This document shows positions 34,551 to 43,329 of a stretch of 63,821 nt of DNA, in pieces. Positions within the stretch are counted from its first letter, which is position 1. Every line of letters starts with the position of its first letter. The DNA is from an uncultured Mailhella sp. (GTDB lineage: Bacteria; Desulfobacterota; Desulfovibrionia; Desulfovibrionales; Desulfovibrionaceae), in the NCBI RefSeq assembly GCF_944324995.1, contig NZ_CALUYL010000018.1, positions 1-63,821 of the forward strand, read 5' to 3'. Both the position numbers and the translations under genes were made by a program. The notes under the pieces were generated by a model. The model saw nothing but the letters and a program-made list of their open reading frames with translations, did not search any database and was not told the origin of the DNA.

Positions 34551-34907
34551 ATGAGTGCATACGCCATCACTTCCCGCATGCGGGCGAAAGAGGGCATGGA
34601 AGAGGAGTTCGCCGAGCTGCTCGCAGCCTACGAAAAGTCGTGCGCCGGACATCCGGGACTTATTTCACACTGCCTTCAGCGCAACATCGACGATCCCCGG
34701 GAATTTCTCTTTCACGAAATCTACGACTCCAAAGAACATCTGATTCAGCACAGGGCTGCGCCCGAAAACAAGCGCTGGGCTCCGGTACGAGACGCCCACA
34801 TCGACGAAAGGCATGTCCATACCTGGGAGCTTCTGAATATGGAAGGGCCCGCCGCCCTGGCGTGGAAAAAGCACGACCGGCCTTTCCCGAACCGGAACAG
34901 CTCCTGA
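34551..34907 (+). CDS. ABM-domain (antibiotic biosynthesis monooxygenase-like) protein
   Basis: 118 aa single ferredoxin-like domain of the ABM type: AKEGMEEEFAELL, then HPGLISHCLQR and EFLFHEIYDSKEHL, the usual strand/helix order. Such proteins dimerise to form an alpha/beta barrel and can be cofactor-free monooxygenases, isomerases or quinone-handling proteins. In an anaerobe, oxygenase activity is unlikely. It echoes the tandem EthD protein of island 1, which has the same fold class. It is translationally close to the SDR gene and to the LysR gene. Confidence 0.82.
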   Translation: MSAYAITSRMRAKEGMEEEFAELLAAYEKSCAGHPGLISHCLQRNIDDPREFLFHEIYDSKEHLIQHRAAPENKRWAPVRDAHIDERHVHTWELLNMEGPAALAWKKHDRPFPNRNSS

Positions 34908-34933
34908 AGGATGTTCCGAAACGCGGAGACATT

Positions 34934-35821
34934 ATGGATCTGAAAGACATGCTGTACTTCTGCACCATTGTGGAGGAAGGACAGATAAGCAAGGCCGCAA
35001 AGCGGCTGAACATCAGTCAGCCGCCGCTGAGCCTGCGCCTCAAGGAACTGGAAGAAGAGGTGGGCTGTTCCCTCATTTCCCGCTCCAGCGGAAAATGGAA
35101 GGTCACCAAGGAAGGACAGCTTCTCTACCACAAGAGTCAGCAGATTCTCAGCCACATCGAAGGGCTGGCCGAAAGCATCCGGCATATCGGCTCGGAGTTC
35201 AGCGGAGAGGTGCGCATAGGCATAGGAACGCACTGCATATCCTACTTTCGGAGCATCGTGCCCACGCTCATCGAAAAGTATCCCCGCATTTCCTGCCGAA
35301 CGGTCGTGGCCGATTCTCCCACCATCGAGCGCTATCTTCAGGAGCGATCCATCGAGCTCGCCGTGCTCAGACTCAACCTTTCACACAATTGCTACACCAC
35401 GTTCAATCTTCCCCCGCAGCACATGGTGGCCGTATATTCCAATCTGGTGGAGCCCCCCTCCCACGAGGGGCAGGTTACTTTTGAGGAACTGGTAAAATAT
35501 CCTCTGCTGCTCTCCCGGCGCTGGGCCAACGCCGACGGCTTCCGTCCCATCGTGGCGGCCTTTCAGGCCAAGCATCTGCGCCCGCAGATGGTGCTCGACA
35601 CACAGACCCCGTCGCTGCTCTTTGAGCTTCTCTATACCACGCCGGCCGTGGCGCTCATTCCCAACACCGAAATACCGCCGCACGCTGCGCACATCTTTCC
35701 CGTCAGGGACATCGAGCACTTCGTCGTCTTTCAACCCGTGCTCGCCTATCTCAACGACTCCTATCTCAGCCCTCAGACAACAGCCGTCATGGAACTTCTC
35801 AAAGAACAGTGTATCGAGTAA
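34934..35821 (+). CDS. LysR-family transcriptional regulator
   Basis: 295 aa with the N-terminal winged HTH (MDLKDMLYFCTIVEEGQISK, then AAKRLNISQPPLS) and a C-terminal LysR substrate domain (GEVRIGIGTHCISY onward). GGAGA precedes the ATG at 34934; the longer open frame from 34640 overlaps the ABM gene and is an artefact. The gene is 26 bp after the ABM gene and 128 bp upstream of the flavoprotein operon, where an ATAC-N7-GTAT site is found. It probably activates that operon and possibly its own in response to the imported anion. Confidence 0.92.
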   Translation: MDLKDMLYFCTIVEEGQISKAAKRLNISQPPLSLRLKELEEEVGCSLISRSSGKWKVTKEGQLLYHKSQQILSHIEGLAESIRHIGSEFSGEVRIGIGTHCISYFRSIVPTLIEKYPRISCRTVVADSPTIERYLQERSIELAVLRLNLSHNCYTTFNLPPQHMVAVYSNLVEPPSHEGQVTFEELVKYPLLLSRRWANADGFRPIVAAFQAKHLRPQMVLDTQTPSLLFELLYTTPAVALIPNTEIPPHAAHIFPVRDIEHFVVFQPVLAYLNDSYLSPQTTAVMELLKEQCIE

Positions 35822-35868
35822 TACATATTTATTTTTTATATATTCTATGAATAAAAAAAGTCTTTGTT

Positions 35869-35883
35869 ATACACAATAAGTAT
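35869..35883 (+). promoter_or_regulatory. LysR-type operator overlapping a promoter
   Basis: ATAC-N7-GTAT is the classical T-N11-A LysR box with perfect arms. It overlaps a weak promoter TTGTTA (35864-35869) - N18 - TATACA (35888-35893), 67 bp before the flavoprotein ATG. Confidence 0.6.
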
Positions 35884-35949
35884 GAACTATACATAAAGAC
35901 AGGCATCATTGTTCAAAAGTCCGTCATCATCTATTCAAAAGGATTCATC

Positions 35950-36579
35950 ATGAAAGTTCTCGCTCTCAATGGAAGTCAGAATCCCCGCGGAGTCACCTGG
36001 CACGCCATCAATCTTGTCGGAGAAGAGCTCGCCAAGGAAAACATCGGCCTCGACATCATCCACATCGGAGCCAAGGCCGTGGCCGGATGCGTGGACTGCC
36101 GCAAATGCCGCACCAACGGGCATCACTGCATTCACAACGACATCGTCAACGAGATCATCGACAAACTTCCCGAATATGACGGTCTGATTCTGGGATGCCC
36201 CGTACACTACATGGGCATTCCCGGCACATTCAAGGCCTGTCTCGACAGGCTTCTCTACGCCACGGAGCATCTCGAAGGCTGGGGGCCCAAGCCCGCCACG
36301 GCCATTGCCGTCTGCCGCAGGGCCGGAGCCGTAAGCGCCGCGCAGCAGCTCGGCAACTACCTCAACTGCTCCAACCTCATTACGGTGAACAGCCAGTACT
36401 GGAACATCGCCTTCGGCTGGAAGCCTGAAGAATTTCTCTCGCAGGACGCGGAAGGCGTTCAGACCATGCAGGTGCTGGGACGCAATATGGCATGGCTGCT
36501 CAAGGTCATTGAAGCCGGACGGGCCAGCGTTCCCGCGCCCGTGTACGAAAAGCGCGTGCGCGCCAATTTCTGCCGCTAG
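35950..36579 (+). CDS. Iron-sulfur flavoprotein / NADPH-dependent FMN reductase-like
   Basis: 209 aa flavodoxin-fold protein (MKVLALNGSQNPRG start with the FMN phosphate loop) with a compact cysteine motif C47-X2-C50-X2-C53-X6-C60. This matches the CX2CX2CX4-7C cluster motif described for archaeal iron-sulfur flavoproteins. GCPVHYMGIPGTFKACLDRL is the usual second flavin-contact region. It would pass electrons to, or reduce, the compound processed by the two amidohydrolase-like proteins that follow, taking the place the enoate reductases hold in islands 1 and 2. AAAGGA precedes the ATG. Confidence 0.85.
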   Translation: MKVLALNGSQNPRGVTWHAINLVGEELAKENIGLDIIHIGAKAVAGCVDCRKCRTNGHHCIHNDIVNEIIDKLPEYDGLILGCPVHYMGIPGTFKACLDRLLYATEHLEGWGPKPATAIAVCRRAGAVSAAQQLGNYLNCSNLITVNSQYWNIAFGWKPEEFLSQDAEGVQTMQVLGRNMAWLLKVIEAGRASVPAPVYEKRVRANFCR

Positions 36580-36705
36580 ACCGCCGTCCGCCGCGTCGCC
36601 GACCCGGCGGACGGGCGCTTCCCTGCTCAGCAGATCCTCCTCGACGGCGCACGGCGCATGCCGGGCCGCCCCTCCTTTTTTCCACCATGCAGGAGGACTC
36701 CTTTC

Positions 36706-37554
36706 ATGGTCATCGATTTCCGCCTTCGCCCTCCCTTCGGGGACTATGTCAAACTCGGCATGTACACCAACAAGGCGCGCTGCGCGAGCTACGCGTCCAA
36801 CATCGGCAAGGGACTGGCCCCGTCCATCGCAGAAGAAAGCATGGAACTGCTTCTTCAGGACATGGACAGAAACGGCATCGACATGGGCGTGGCCACCGGA
36901 CGCGTGGCTCACTTTGCCGGAGGCATGAGCAACGACAACATCCTTGAACTGGTGCAGACCTGGCCCGATCGCTTCGTGGGCTTTGCCGGACTCAATCCGC
37001 TGGACTGGCGCTGGTCACTGAAGGAAATTCACAGAACCGTCGTGGACGGACCGCTCAAAGGCGTAGTGCTCGAACCGGGAGCCGTGCGGCCTCCCATGTA
37101 CGGCGACGACGCCCTGCTCTATCCCCTGTATGCGGAATGCGAAAAGTACGACATTCCCGTCATGGTCATGCTCGGCGGAAACGCGGGCCCCAACGTGGAC
37201 TACAGCTTCCCCCGAATCATCCACAAGATAGCCTCGGATTTTCCCACCGTAAAATTCATCGTGTCGCACGGCGGCTGGCCGTGGGTGCAGGCCGTGCTCG
37301 GCGTGTGCTTCGTGCAGCCGAACATCTATCTGAGTCCGGATCTCTACCTCTTCAATCAGCCGGGCTGGCAGGACTACGTCACGGCCGCGCACACCTACAT
37401 GCGCAAACGCATTCTGTACGCTTCCGCCTACCCCTTCCTGCCTCTGGACTGCGTTCACGCCTTCCGCAAACTGTTCAAGCCGGAAATTCTTCCCGATCTC
37501 ATGTGCAACAACGCCGCCGAAATCCTCAAGCTCGACATCAGGGGGAAAGAGTAA
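36706..37554 (+). CDS. Amidohydrolase_2-fold protein lacking the metal ligands (AH4)
   Basis: 282 aa. MVIDFRLRPPFG (R6-L-R8 instead of HxH), IPVMVMLGG with Met at the metal-His position, SHGGWPW retaining the His at 188, and ASAYPF with Ala241 instead of Asp. VLEPGAV and DALLYPLY are conserved with its relatives. AGGAGG precedes the ATG; an upstream in-frame ATG (36658) would add a Pro-rich stretch and is rejected. It is adjacent to AH5, which shares its N-terminal segments and is probably a tandem duplicate. Confidence 0.84.
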   Translation: MVIDFRLRPPFGDYVKLGMYTNKARCASYASNIGKGLAPSIAEESMELLLQDMDRNGIDMGVATGRVAHFAGGMSNDNILELVQTWPDRFVGFAGLNPLDWRWSLKEIHRTVVDGPLKGVVLEPGAVRPPMYGDDALLYPLYAECEKYDIPVMVMLGGNAGPNVDYSFPRIIHKIASDFPTVKFIVSHGGWPWVQAVLGVCFVQPNIYLSPDLYLFNQPGWQDYVTAAHTYMRKRILYASAYPFLPLDCVHAFRKLFKPEILPDLMCNNAAEILKLDIRGKE

Positions 37555-37557
37555 CTC

Positions 37558-38388
37558 ATGGTCATCGACTTTCGTCTCCGCCCTCCGTTCGGGGGATTTC
37601 TCCATGTCGGCATGTACGCGGACAAGGCCGCCGCAGACTTCTACGCCGACAACATAGGATTGCAGCGTTCGCCGTCCGCCCGGCAGGAATCCATGGAGCT
37701 GCTGCTCCAGGAAATGGAGGAAAACGGCATCGACATGGGCGTGGCCACCGGACGCGTCGGCCACCGCAAGGGCAACGTGCCCAACGATGAAATCATACGC
37801 CTCATGAAGGAATATCCCGGAAAGTTCGTGGGCCTTGCTGGCATCGACGCCTCCGACCCCAAGGAAGGCGTCAGGGAAATGCACCGCGTGTGCGTGGACG
37901 GGCCGCTCAAGGGCGTAGTTCTCGAACCGGGAGCCCTCGAACGATCCCGCTACGTGGACGACGCGCGCCTTTATCCCTTCTATGCCGAATGCGAACGTCA
38001 TCACATTCCCGTCATTCTCATGATCGGCGGCCGGGCCGGGCCCGACAGAACCTACTCCGATCCGCAGCGCCTGAGCAGAATCGCCTTCGACTTTCCGGAG
38101 GTCAACTTCGTCGCCGCCCACGGCTGCTGGCCCTTCGTGCAGGAAATACTCGGCATCTGCTTCTATCAGAAAAACATCTACGTCTGCCCCGATCTCTACT
38201 TCTTCCACCTCCCCGGACAGGACGACTACATCCGGGCGGGCAACTTCTACATGCAGGATCGCATGCTCTTCGGCTCCGCCTATCCCTTCACCCCGCTCTC
38301 CTGCGTCCATGAATTCCGGGAGAGCTTCAGGCCGGACGTGCAGGACAAGCTGCTCTACCGCAACGCCGCCGCGCTGCTGGGCCTCTAG
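37558..38388 (+). CDS. Amidohydrolase_2-fold protein lacking the metal ligands (AH5)
   Basis: 276 aa, the tandem partner of AH4 (3-bp gap). They share MVIDFRLRPPFG, SMELLLQ-M, NGIDMGVATGRV and DGPLKGVVLEPGA. RxR replaces HxH, IPVILMIGG has Met at the His position, AHGCWPF keeps His188, and GSAYPF has Ala241 for Asp. AH4 and AH5 may form a heteromer or handle two related substrates. It is the last gene of island 3, and no strong terminator is seen directly after it. Confidence 0.84.
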   Translation: MVIDFRLRPPFGGFLHVGMYADKAAADFYADNIGLQRSPSARQESMELLLQEMEENGIDMGVATGRVGHRKGNVPNDEIIRLMKEYPGKFVGLAGIDASDPKEGVREMHRVCVDGPLKGVVLEPGALERSRYVDDARLYPFYAECERHHIPVILMIGGRAGPDRTYSDPQRLSRIAFDFPEVNFVAAHGCWPFVQEILGICFYQKNIYVCPDLYFFHLPGQDDYIRAGNFYMQDRMLFGSAYPFTPLSCVHEFRESFRPDVQDKLLYRNAAALLGL

Positions 38389-39273
38389 GGAGCAGGCCGC
38401 AGCGCTGCCGCGACTCAGGCCCCCAGCGAAACGCGCGCCGAAGATGCCGCGCCCCCGTCGGCAGCTGGCAAGGCACGAATGCGCCGGAGCACAGGGCATT
38501 GCACCAGAGTCGCCCCCGCTCTCCGGCAAGCCGGACACGAATCCGAACAGTCGTTCTTCTCCGGCGTCCGCCTCATCCGGCGCGTGCGCATCGCGCAAGG
38601 CCGAAGTCCTGCGCCTTTGGCAGTACGCCATTGCCCCCAATTGCCCCCCATCCCCTGTCGATCCCGGGCAGGCCGCTCCGCCCCACAGAGCCGCCTGCCC
38701 GGACGCGTTTCTGCGCCCTCCCCCGGACGAAAACGCTGTTGGCGCGTTCCGCGGCCCGGGTTCCTGCATCCGGGAAAGCCTGCGGGACCTTCGACAGCTT
38801 TGCACATCGCGCAAGGCCGATGTCCGCCGCACGGCGGTCGCGCCTTCCCGCACTCCTGCCCGGCATTCCTCACTGCAACACCCGCGCGTTCCGCCGCCCC
38901 GGCCCTGTGGCTCTTCTCAAACGGCGAACCTGACGCCTCCATGCGTCCGCCGTTGAAAGAAAACAGGCGGCATGACGCGCCCGCCTCTCGACAAAACAGG
39001 TAAAAATATCTTTTTTGTTAATTTTTCTCTCCGTAAAAAGTTGTTTCCGCCCTCCGTTCGCTTTTTTATTTTTCCTGCCATTCCGGCATATTAATCCTAT
39101 TTTTCCGTGTTGCTCTCCTTCTTTTTTTCCTTTTCGCGCGTCAATCCTCAAAATGGTGGACTTTTCAAAAAATGTACATACTGAAAGAAGTTGCATAACA
39201 TTGCATAAAAACTGCATATTTTTATTCTCTTTCACTTTATTTTCAAATTGCGCCGCCAGCGGCATGAACAAGA
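38389..39273. other. Non-coding gap after island 3
   Basis: About 0.9 kb. The first 600 bp is GC-rich with overlapping low-information open frames (Arg/Pro/Ala-rich); the last 270 bp is T-rich. I see no gene, RNA or repeat that I can defend. Confidence 0.5.
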
Positions 39274-39302
39274 TTGACAAAAAATATCGGCCCTGCTAGC
39301 TT
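39274..39302 (+). promoter_or_regulatory. Sigma-70 promoter of the amino acid ABC operon
   Basis: TTGACA (39274-39279), 17-bp spacer, TAGCTT (39297-39302) with an extended TGC just before the -10. It gives a leader of roughly 90 nt before the first gene. Confidence 0.65.
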
Positions 39303-39401
39303 TTACATTATTGTTAATTCGTTGATGAAGAAAAAACGAAAATCTCAAAACAATACAGTGCGGTAAGAGTCCTCAGCGGCCCGCCGCTCAGGAGAATGAA
39401 C

Positions 39402-40127
<726 letters not shown>

Positions 40128-40295
40128 TCGCAGACAACGCCGTGTTCGCAGGCTGCGGGCGAACTCCCGCAAGCCTGTGCAGGCGCGTCCGCACGGCGCG
40201 GCCATTTGCCGGGCTTTTTCGTCAGCAAACCTCGCGTTCCCCCCGCGCAAGGCAAAAACAATCGCCAGCCGGCACTCAACAAGGAGGCAGACACA

Positions 40296-41117
40296 ATGAA
40301 CAAACTTCACCGCATGGGAGCCCTTCTTCTCTCGGCCCTCGCCATCCTGACCTTCGCCACCACCGCCTCGGCCGCCACCCTGCCCGACGACGTGCAGGCC
40401 ATCGTCAAGCGCGGCGAACTGCACGTGGGCGTCAAGTCCGACGTTCCGGGCTTCAGCATGCAGGATCTGTCCGGCAACTACGCCGGCATGGAAGTGGATC
40501 TCTCCAAGAAGCTCGCCGAAGCCATGGGCCTCAAGGCCGACAAGGTGGTCTTCACCGCCGTGACCGCCAAGACCCGCGGCCAGCTCCTCGACACCGGCGA
40601 CATCGACATGGTGCTCGCCACCTTCACCATCACCCCGGACCGCAAGAAGATCTGGAACTTCTCCACCCCCTACTACACCGACGCCGTCTCCCTGCTCGTG
40701 AAGAAGAATTCCGGCATCGCCAACTACGGCGATCTCGTGAAGAAGCGCGTGGGCGTGGCTGAAGGCTCCACCTCCAAGGACGCCCTCATCAAGGCTGCCG
40801 CCGAAAACGGCGTCACCCTCACCGACACCGCCAACATCCAGACCTTCCCCGACTATCCCTCCATCAAGGCCGCGCTCGACGCCGGTCAGGTGCAGGCCTT
40901 CTGCGTGGACGGCTCCATTCTTTCCGGCTATCTTGATCCGAGCACCGAAATCCTGAGCACCGTGCGCTTCGCTCCCCAGGATTACGGCGTGGCCACCAAG
41001 CTCTCCAACAAGGGCCTGGCCGAATTCGTCGAAAAGCAGATTTCCGCCTGGCTCGCCGACGGCACCATAGACAAGATCATTGCCAAGAACGGCGTCACGC
41101 CTTCCTTCAAGAAATAA
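40296..41117 (+). CDS. Polar amino acid ABC transporter, substrate-binding protein
   Basis: 273 aa with a signal peptide (MNKLHRMGALLLSALAILTF..., cleavage at TASA-A). Family 3 solute-binding protein: RGELHVGVKSDVPGF, GMEVDLSKKLAEAMG and the carboxylate-binding ATFTITPDR segment. It resembles glutamate/aspartate/glutamine binders of the PEB1 type. AAGGAGG precedes the ATG; the frame is open from 40206 but the signal peptide fixes the start. The second gene of the operon, it is separated from the ATPase by 168 bp. Confidence 0.92.
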   Translation: MNKLHRMGALLLSALAILTFATTASAATLPDDVQAIVKRGELHVGVKSDVPGFSMQDLSGNYAGMEVDLSKKLAEAMGLKADKVVFTAVTAKTRGQLLDTGDIDMVLATFTITPDRKKIWNFSTPYYTDAVSLLVKKNSGIANYGDLVKKRVGVAEGSTSKDALIKAAAENGVTLTDTANIQTFPDYPSIKAALDAGQVQAFCVDGSILSGYLDPSTEILSTVRFAPQDYGVATKLSNKGLAEFVEKQISAWLADGTIDKIIAKNGVTPSFKK

Positions 41118-41169
41118 CACTCCCAAGAGCGGCGCGGCACTGCCGCGCCGCCAGCCACAGGTTTGAATC

Positions 41170-41892
41170 GTGATTGAACAAATACTGTCACCCGCATGCT
41201 GGATGGTGTTTCTGGCCGACTGGACCCTGTTTCTGCAGGCCTTCGGCGTGACCGTCATGGTCTCCATCGCGGCGCTGGCCCTCGCGCTGGCGCTCGGCGT
41301 CGTGTTCGGCGTCATGTCCACGTCGCACTTCGCCGTTCCCAGAAGCATCGCCCGCGCCTATGTGGAAGCCATACAGAATACGCCGCTCGTTCTTCAGGCC
41401 TACGTGTTCTATCTCGCCCTCCCCTATGTGGGCGTCATGATGGGACAGGTCAGCGTGGGCATCTTTGCCGTGGGCATCTACCACGGCGCCTACATCGCCG
41501 AAGTGGTGCGCGCCGGCATCCAGTCCATTCCGCGCGGCCAGGCCGAAGCGGCCGCCTCTCAGGGCTTCACCTACGTGCAGACCATGCGCTGGGTCATCCT
41601 GCCCCAGACGGTGAAAATCATCCTGCCCCCGCTGGTCAACCAGATGGTCAACCTCATCAAGAACACCTCCGTCATCGCGCTCATCGGCGGCACGGACCTC
41701 ATGAACCGCACCAACGACTGGGCCACCAGCGGCGCCAGCATCTACGGGCCGCCCTTCCTGGTGTGCGGCATCCTGTATTTTCTGCTGTGCTTCCCCCTTT
41801 CCACCTGGGGTCGCCGCTATGAGGAACGCCTGAAGCGCCAGGACAGCCGCGCCGGGCAGGAAATGAAAAAAATAGAGGAAGAATTGTCGTGA
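41170..41892 (+). CDS. Polar amino acid ABC transporter, permease 1
   Basis: 240 aa HisM/GlnP-type membrane protein with the EAA loop segment QAEAAASQGFTYVQTMRWVILPQ. GTG start at 41170. It forms the channel with the next permease, whose start overlaps this stop (GTGA), ensuring equal production. Confidence 0.93.
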   Translation: MIEQILSPACWMVFLADWTLFLQAFGVTVMVSIAALALALALGVVFGVMSTSHFAVPRSIARAYVEAIQNTPLVLQAYVFYLALPYVGVMMGQVSVGIFAVGIYHGAYIAEVVRAGIQSIPRGQAEAAASQGFTYVQTMRWVILPQTVKIILPPLVNQMVNLIKNTSVIALIGGTDLMNRTNDWATSGASIYGPPFLVCGILYFLLCFPLSTWGRRYEERLKRQDSRAGQEMKKIEEELS

Positions 41893-42590
41893 TCGAGGTC
41901 ATTACCCGCACATTTACGCCCGAAATTCTCACCTATCTTCTGGGCGGCGCGTGGCTCGTCATCGAGCTTTCCGTCGTCATCGTGATATGCAGCATCTTTT
42001 TCGGGCTCATTCTGGCGCTTCTGCGCAGCTACGACAAATTCGTCCTCGGCAAACTCGCAGGCGTCTACATCGAAATTTTCCGCAACACCCCCAACCTCAT
42101 GTGGGTGCTCATCTGCTACGTGTACGCGCCCATGCCCACGGCCTTTCTGCGCTGCTCCTTCGCCTTCGTGCTGTTCACCTCCGCCACCATTGCGGAAATC
42201 ATCCGCGGCGGCCTGAACTCCATTCCCAGAGGACAGTTTGAAGCCGCCGCCTCCCAGGGCTTCAACTTCGTGCAGACGCTCGTGTACATCATTCTGCCGC
42301 AGTGCTTCCAGAACATCGTTCCCACCCTGCTCAGTCAGGTCATCACCGTGGTCAAGGACACCTCGTTCCTTTCCATGGTGGCCGTGGCCGAACTCATGTT
42401 CCGCTCCCGCAACGCCCTCGCCCTGCTGCCGCGCTACACCGGGCAGACCGTAGGCATTGCACAGGTGGCCGTCATCTTCGGCTTTGCGGCGCTCATCTAC
42501 TTTGTCATCAACTTCACCCTCTCCTGCGTGGTCCGTCACATGCAGAAGCGCAGACACGCCGCCGCGCGGAACCTGGGTGAAGCCGCCTGA
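41889..42590 (+). CDS. Polar amino acid ABC transporter, permease 2
   Basis: 233 aa, second HisM/GlnP-type subunit. The EAA loop reads FEAAASQGFNFVQTLVYIILPQ-like. GTG start overlapping the previous stop by 4 bases. A terminator hairpin follows, closing the four-gene operon (ATPase, binding protein, permease, permease). Confidence 0.93.
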   Translation: MIEVITRTFTPEILTYLLGGAWLVIELSVVIVICSIFFGLILALLRSYDKFVLGKLAGVYIEIFRNTPNLMWVLICYVYAPMPTAFLRCSFAFVLFTSATIAEIIRGGLNSIPRGQFEAAASQGFNFVQTLVYIILPQCFQNIVPTLLSQVITVVKDTSFLSMVAVAELMFRSRNALALLPRYTGQTVGIAQVAVIFGFAALIYFVINFTLSCVVRHMQKRRHAAARNLGEAA

Positions 42591-42627
42591 TCCGCAGAAA
42601 CATTTTCTGCAACGTTTCCCTCCTAGG

Positions 42628-42662
42628 AAAGGGCCCGTCCGGCACGTGTCGGCGGGCCTTTT
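42628..42662 (+). terminator. Terminator of the amino acid ABC operon
   Basis: A GC-rich stem, AAAGG(G)CCCG...CGGGCCTTTT with one bulge, followed by TTTTCTCTTT, 37 nt after the last stop. Confidence 0.85.
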
Positions 42663-43329
42663 CTCTTTCATGCGAGTCTCGCGCCGACGTTTCCCCGGCC
42701 ACAAGACAGCATGCGCGCGACATCTTGCGCGGCAACGACCGACGCCCTTCGGCCCGCATCGCACGCGAAGTTCCCCCGAAAACTGGGGGAACAGCCTTCG
42801 TGCATGCACGGCCCGCACCGGGCGCTCCTGCGTCGCGCTCCCGGCTTGCGCGTTTCTCTCCTCTCCCGCTTGCGGCGCGTCCCCTGTCTGCGCACATCCC
42901 CGCCCGCTTCCAGCCAAGACACGGCCCGCGCCGCAACTTTCTCTTTCCGGCGGCCTTCTTCACGCTCTTTTCCGAAAAGTCATGCCGAAATCACGCTTGT
43001 TTCGGCCGCGCGGGGCTTTTGTCATGCATCTTTTTTCACGAATAAAGAACAACACGCCCCCACTTTCCCGAAAGAAACAATGTGAATGAAAGAATAGGCT
43101 TGATAACAGGCATGATTTAGGATACTCACGAAAGTTAAATATATATTGTCATAAAAATGTAATGTTCAGCAGCAATGATGCCCGCACCCCGCCGCAACGG
43201 GCGCGGTTACGAAAAACGAGGGCAAGCCTCTTTTCGCGAACATTTCTTCATGCGGATCGCCGTTGATTCCGCATGAAGCCGCGACGCGTTGCCGCGGATC
43301 AAAACACACATGGATACAGGACATCCGCC
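42663..43329. other. Gap before the glycerophosphodiesterase operon
   Basis: About 670 bp. The first 400 bp is GC-rich spacer with no credible gene; the last part (43085-43200) is AT-rich and carries the Pho-box-like site described separately. No clear ORF with an RBS was found. Confidence 0.5.
43146..43163 (+). promoter_or_regulatory. Pho-box-like sequence upstream of the Ugp operon
   Basis: TTGTCAT-AAAA-ATGTAAT matches 16 of 18 positions of the enterobacterial Pho box (CTGTCATAWAWCTGTMAY), with the two 7-bp repeats in the right phase. It is 167 bp before the glycerophosphodiesterase ATG. In E. coli the ugp genes are PhoB-controlled, so phosphate-starvation control is plausible. Confidence 0.6.
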
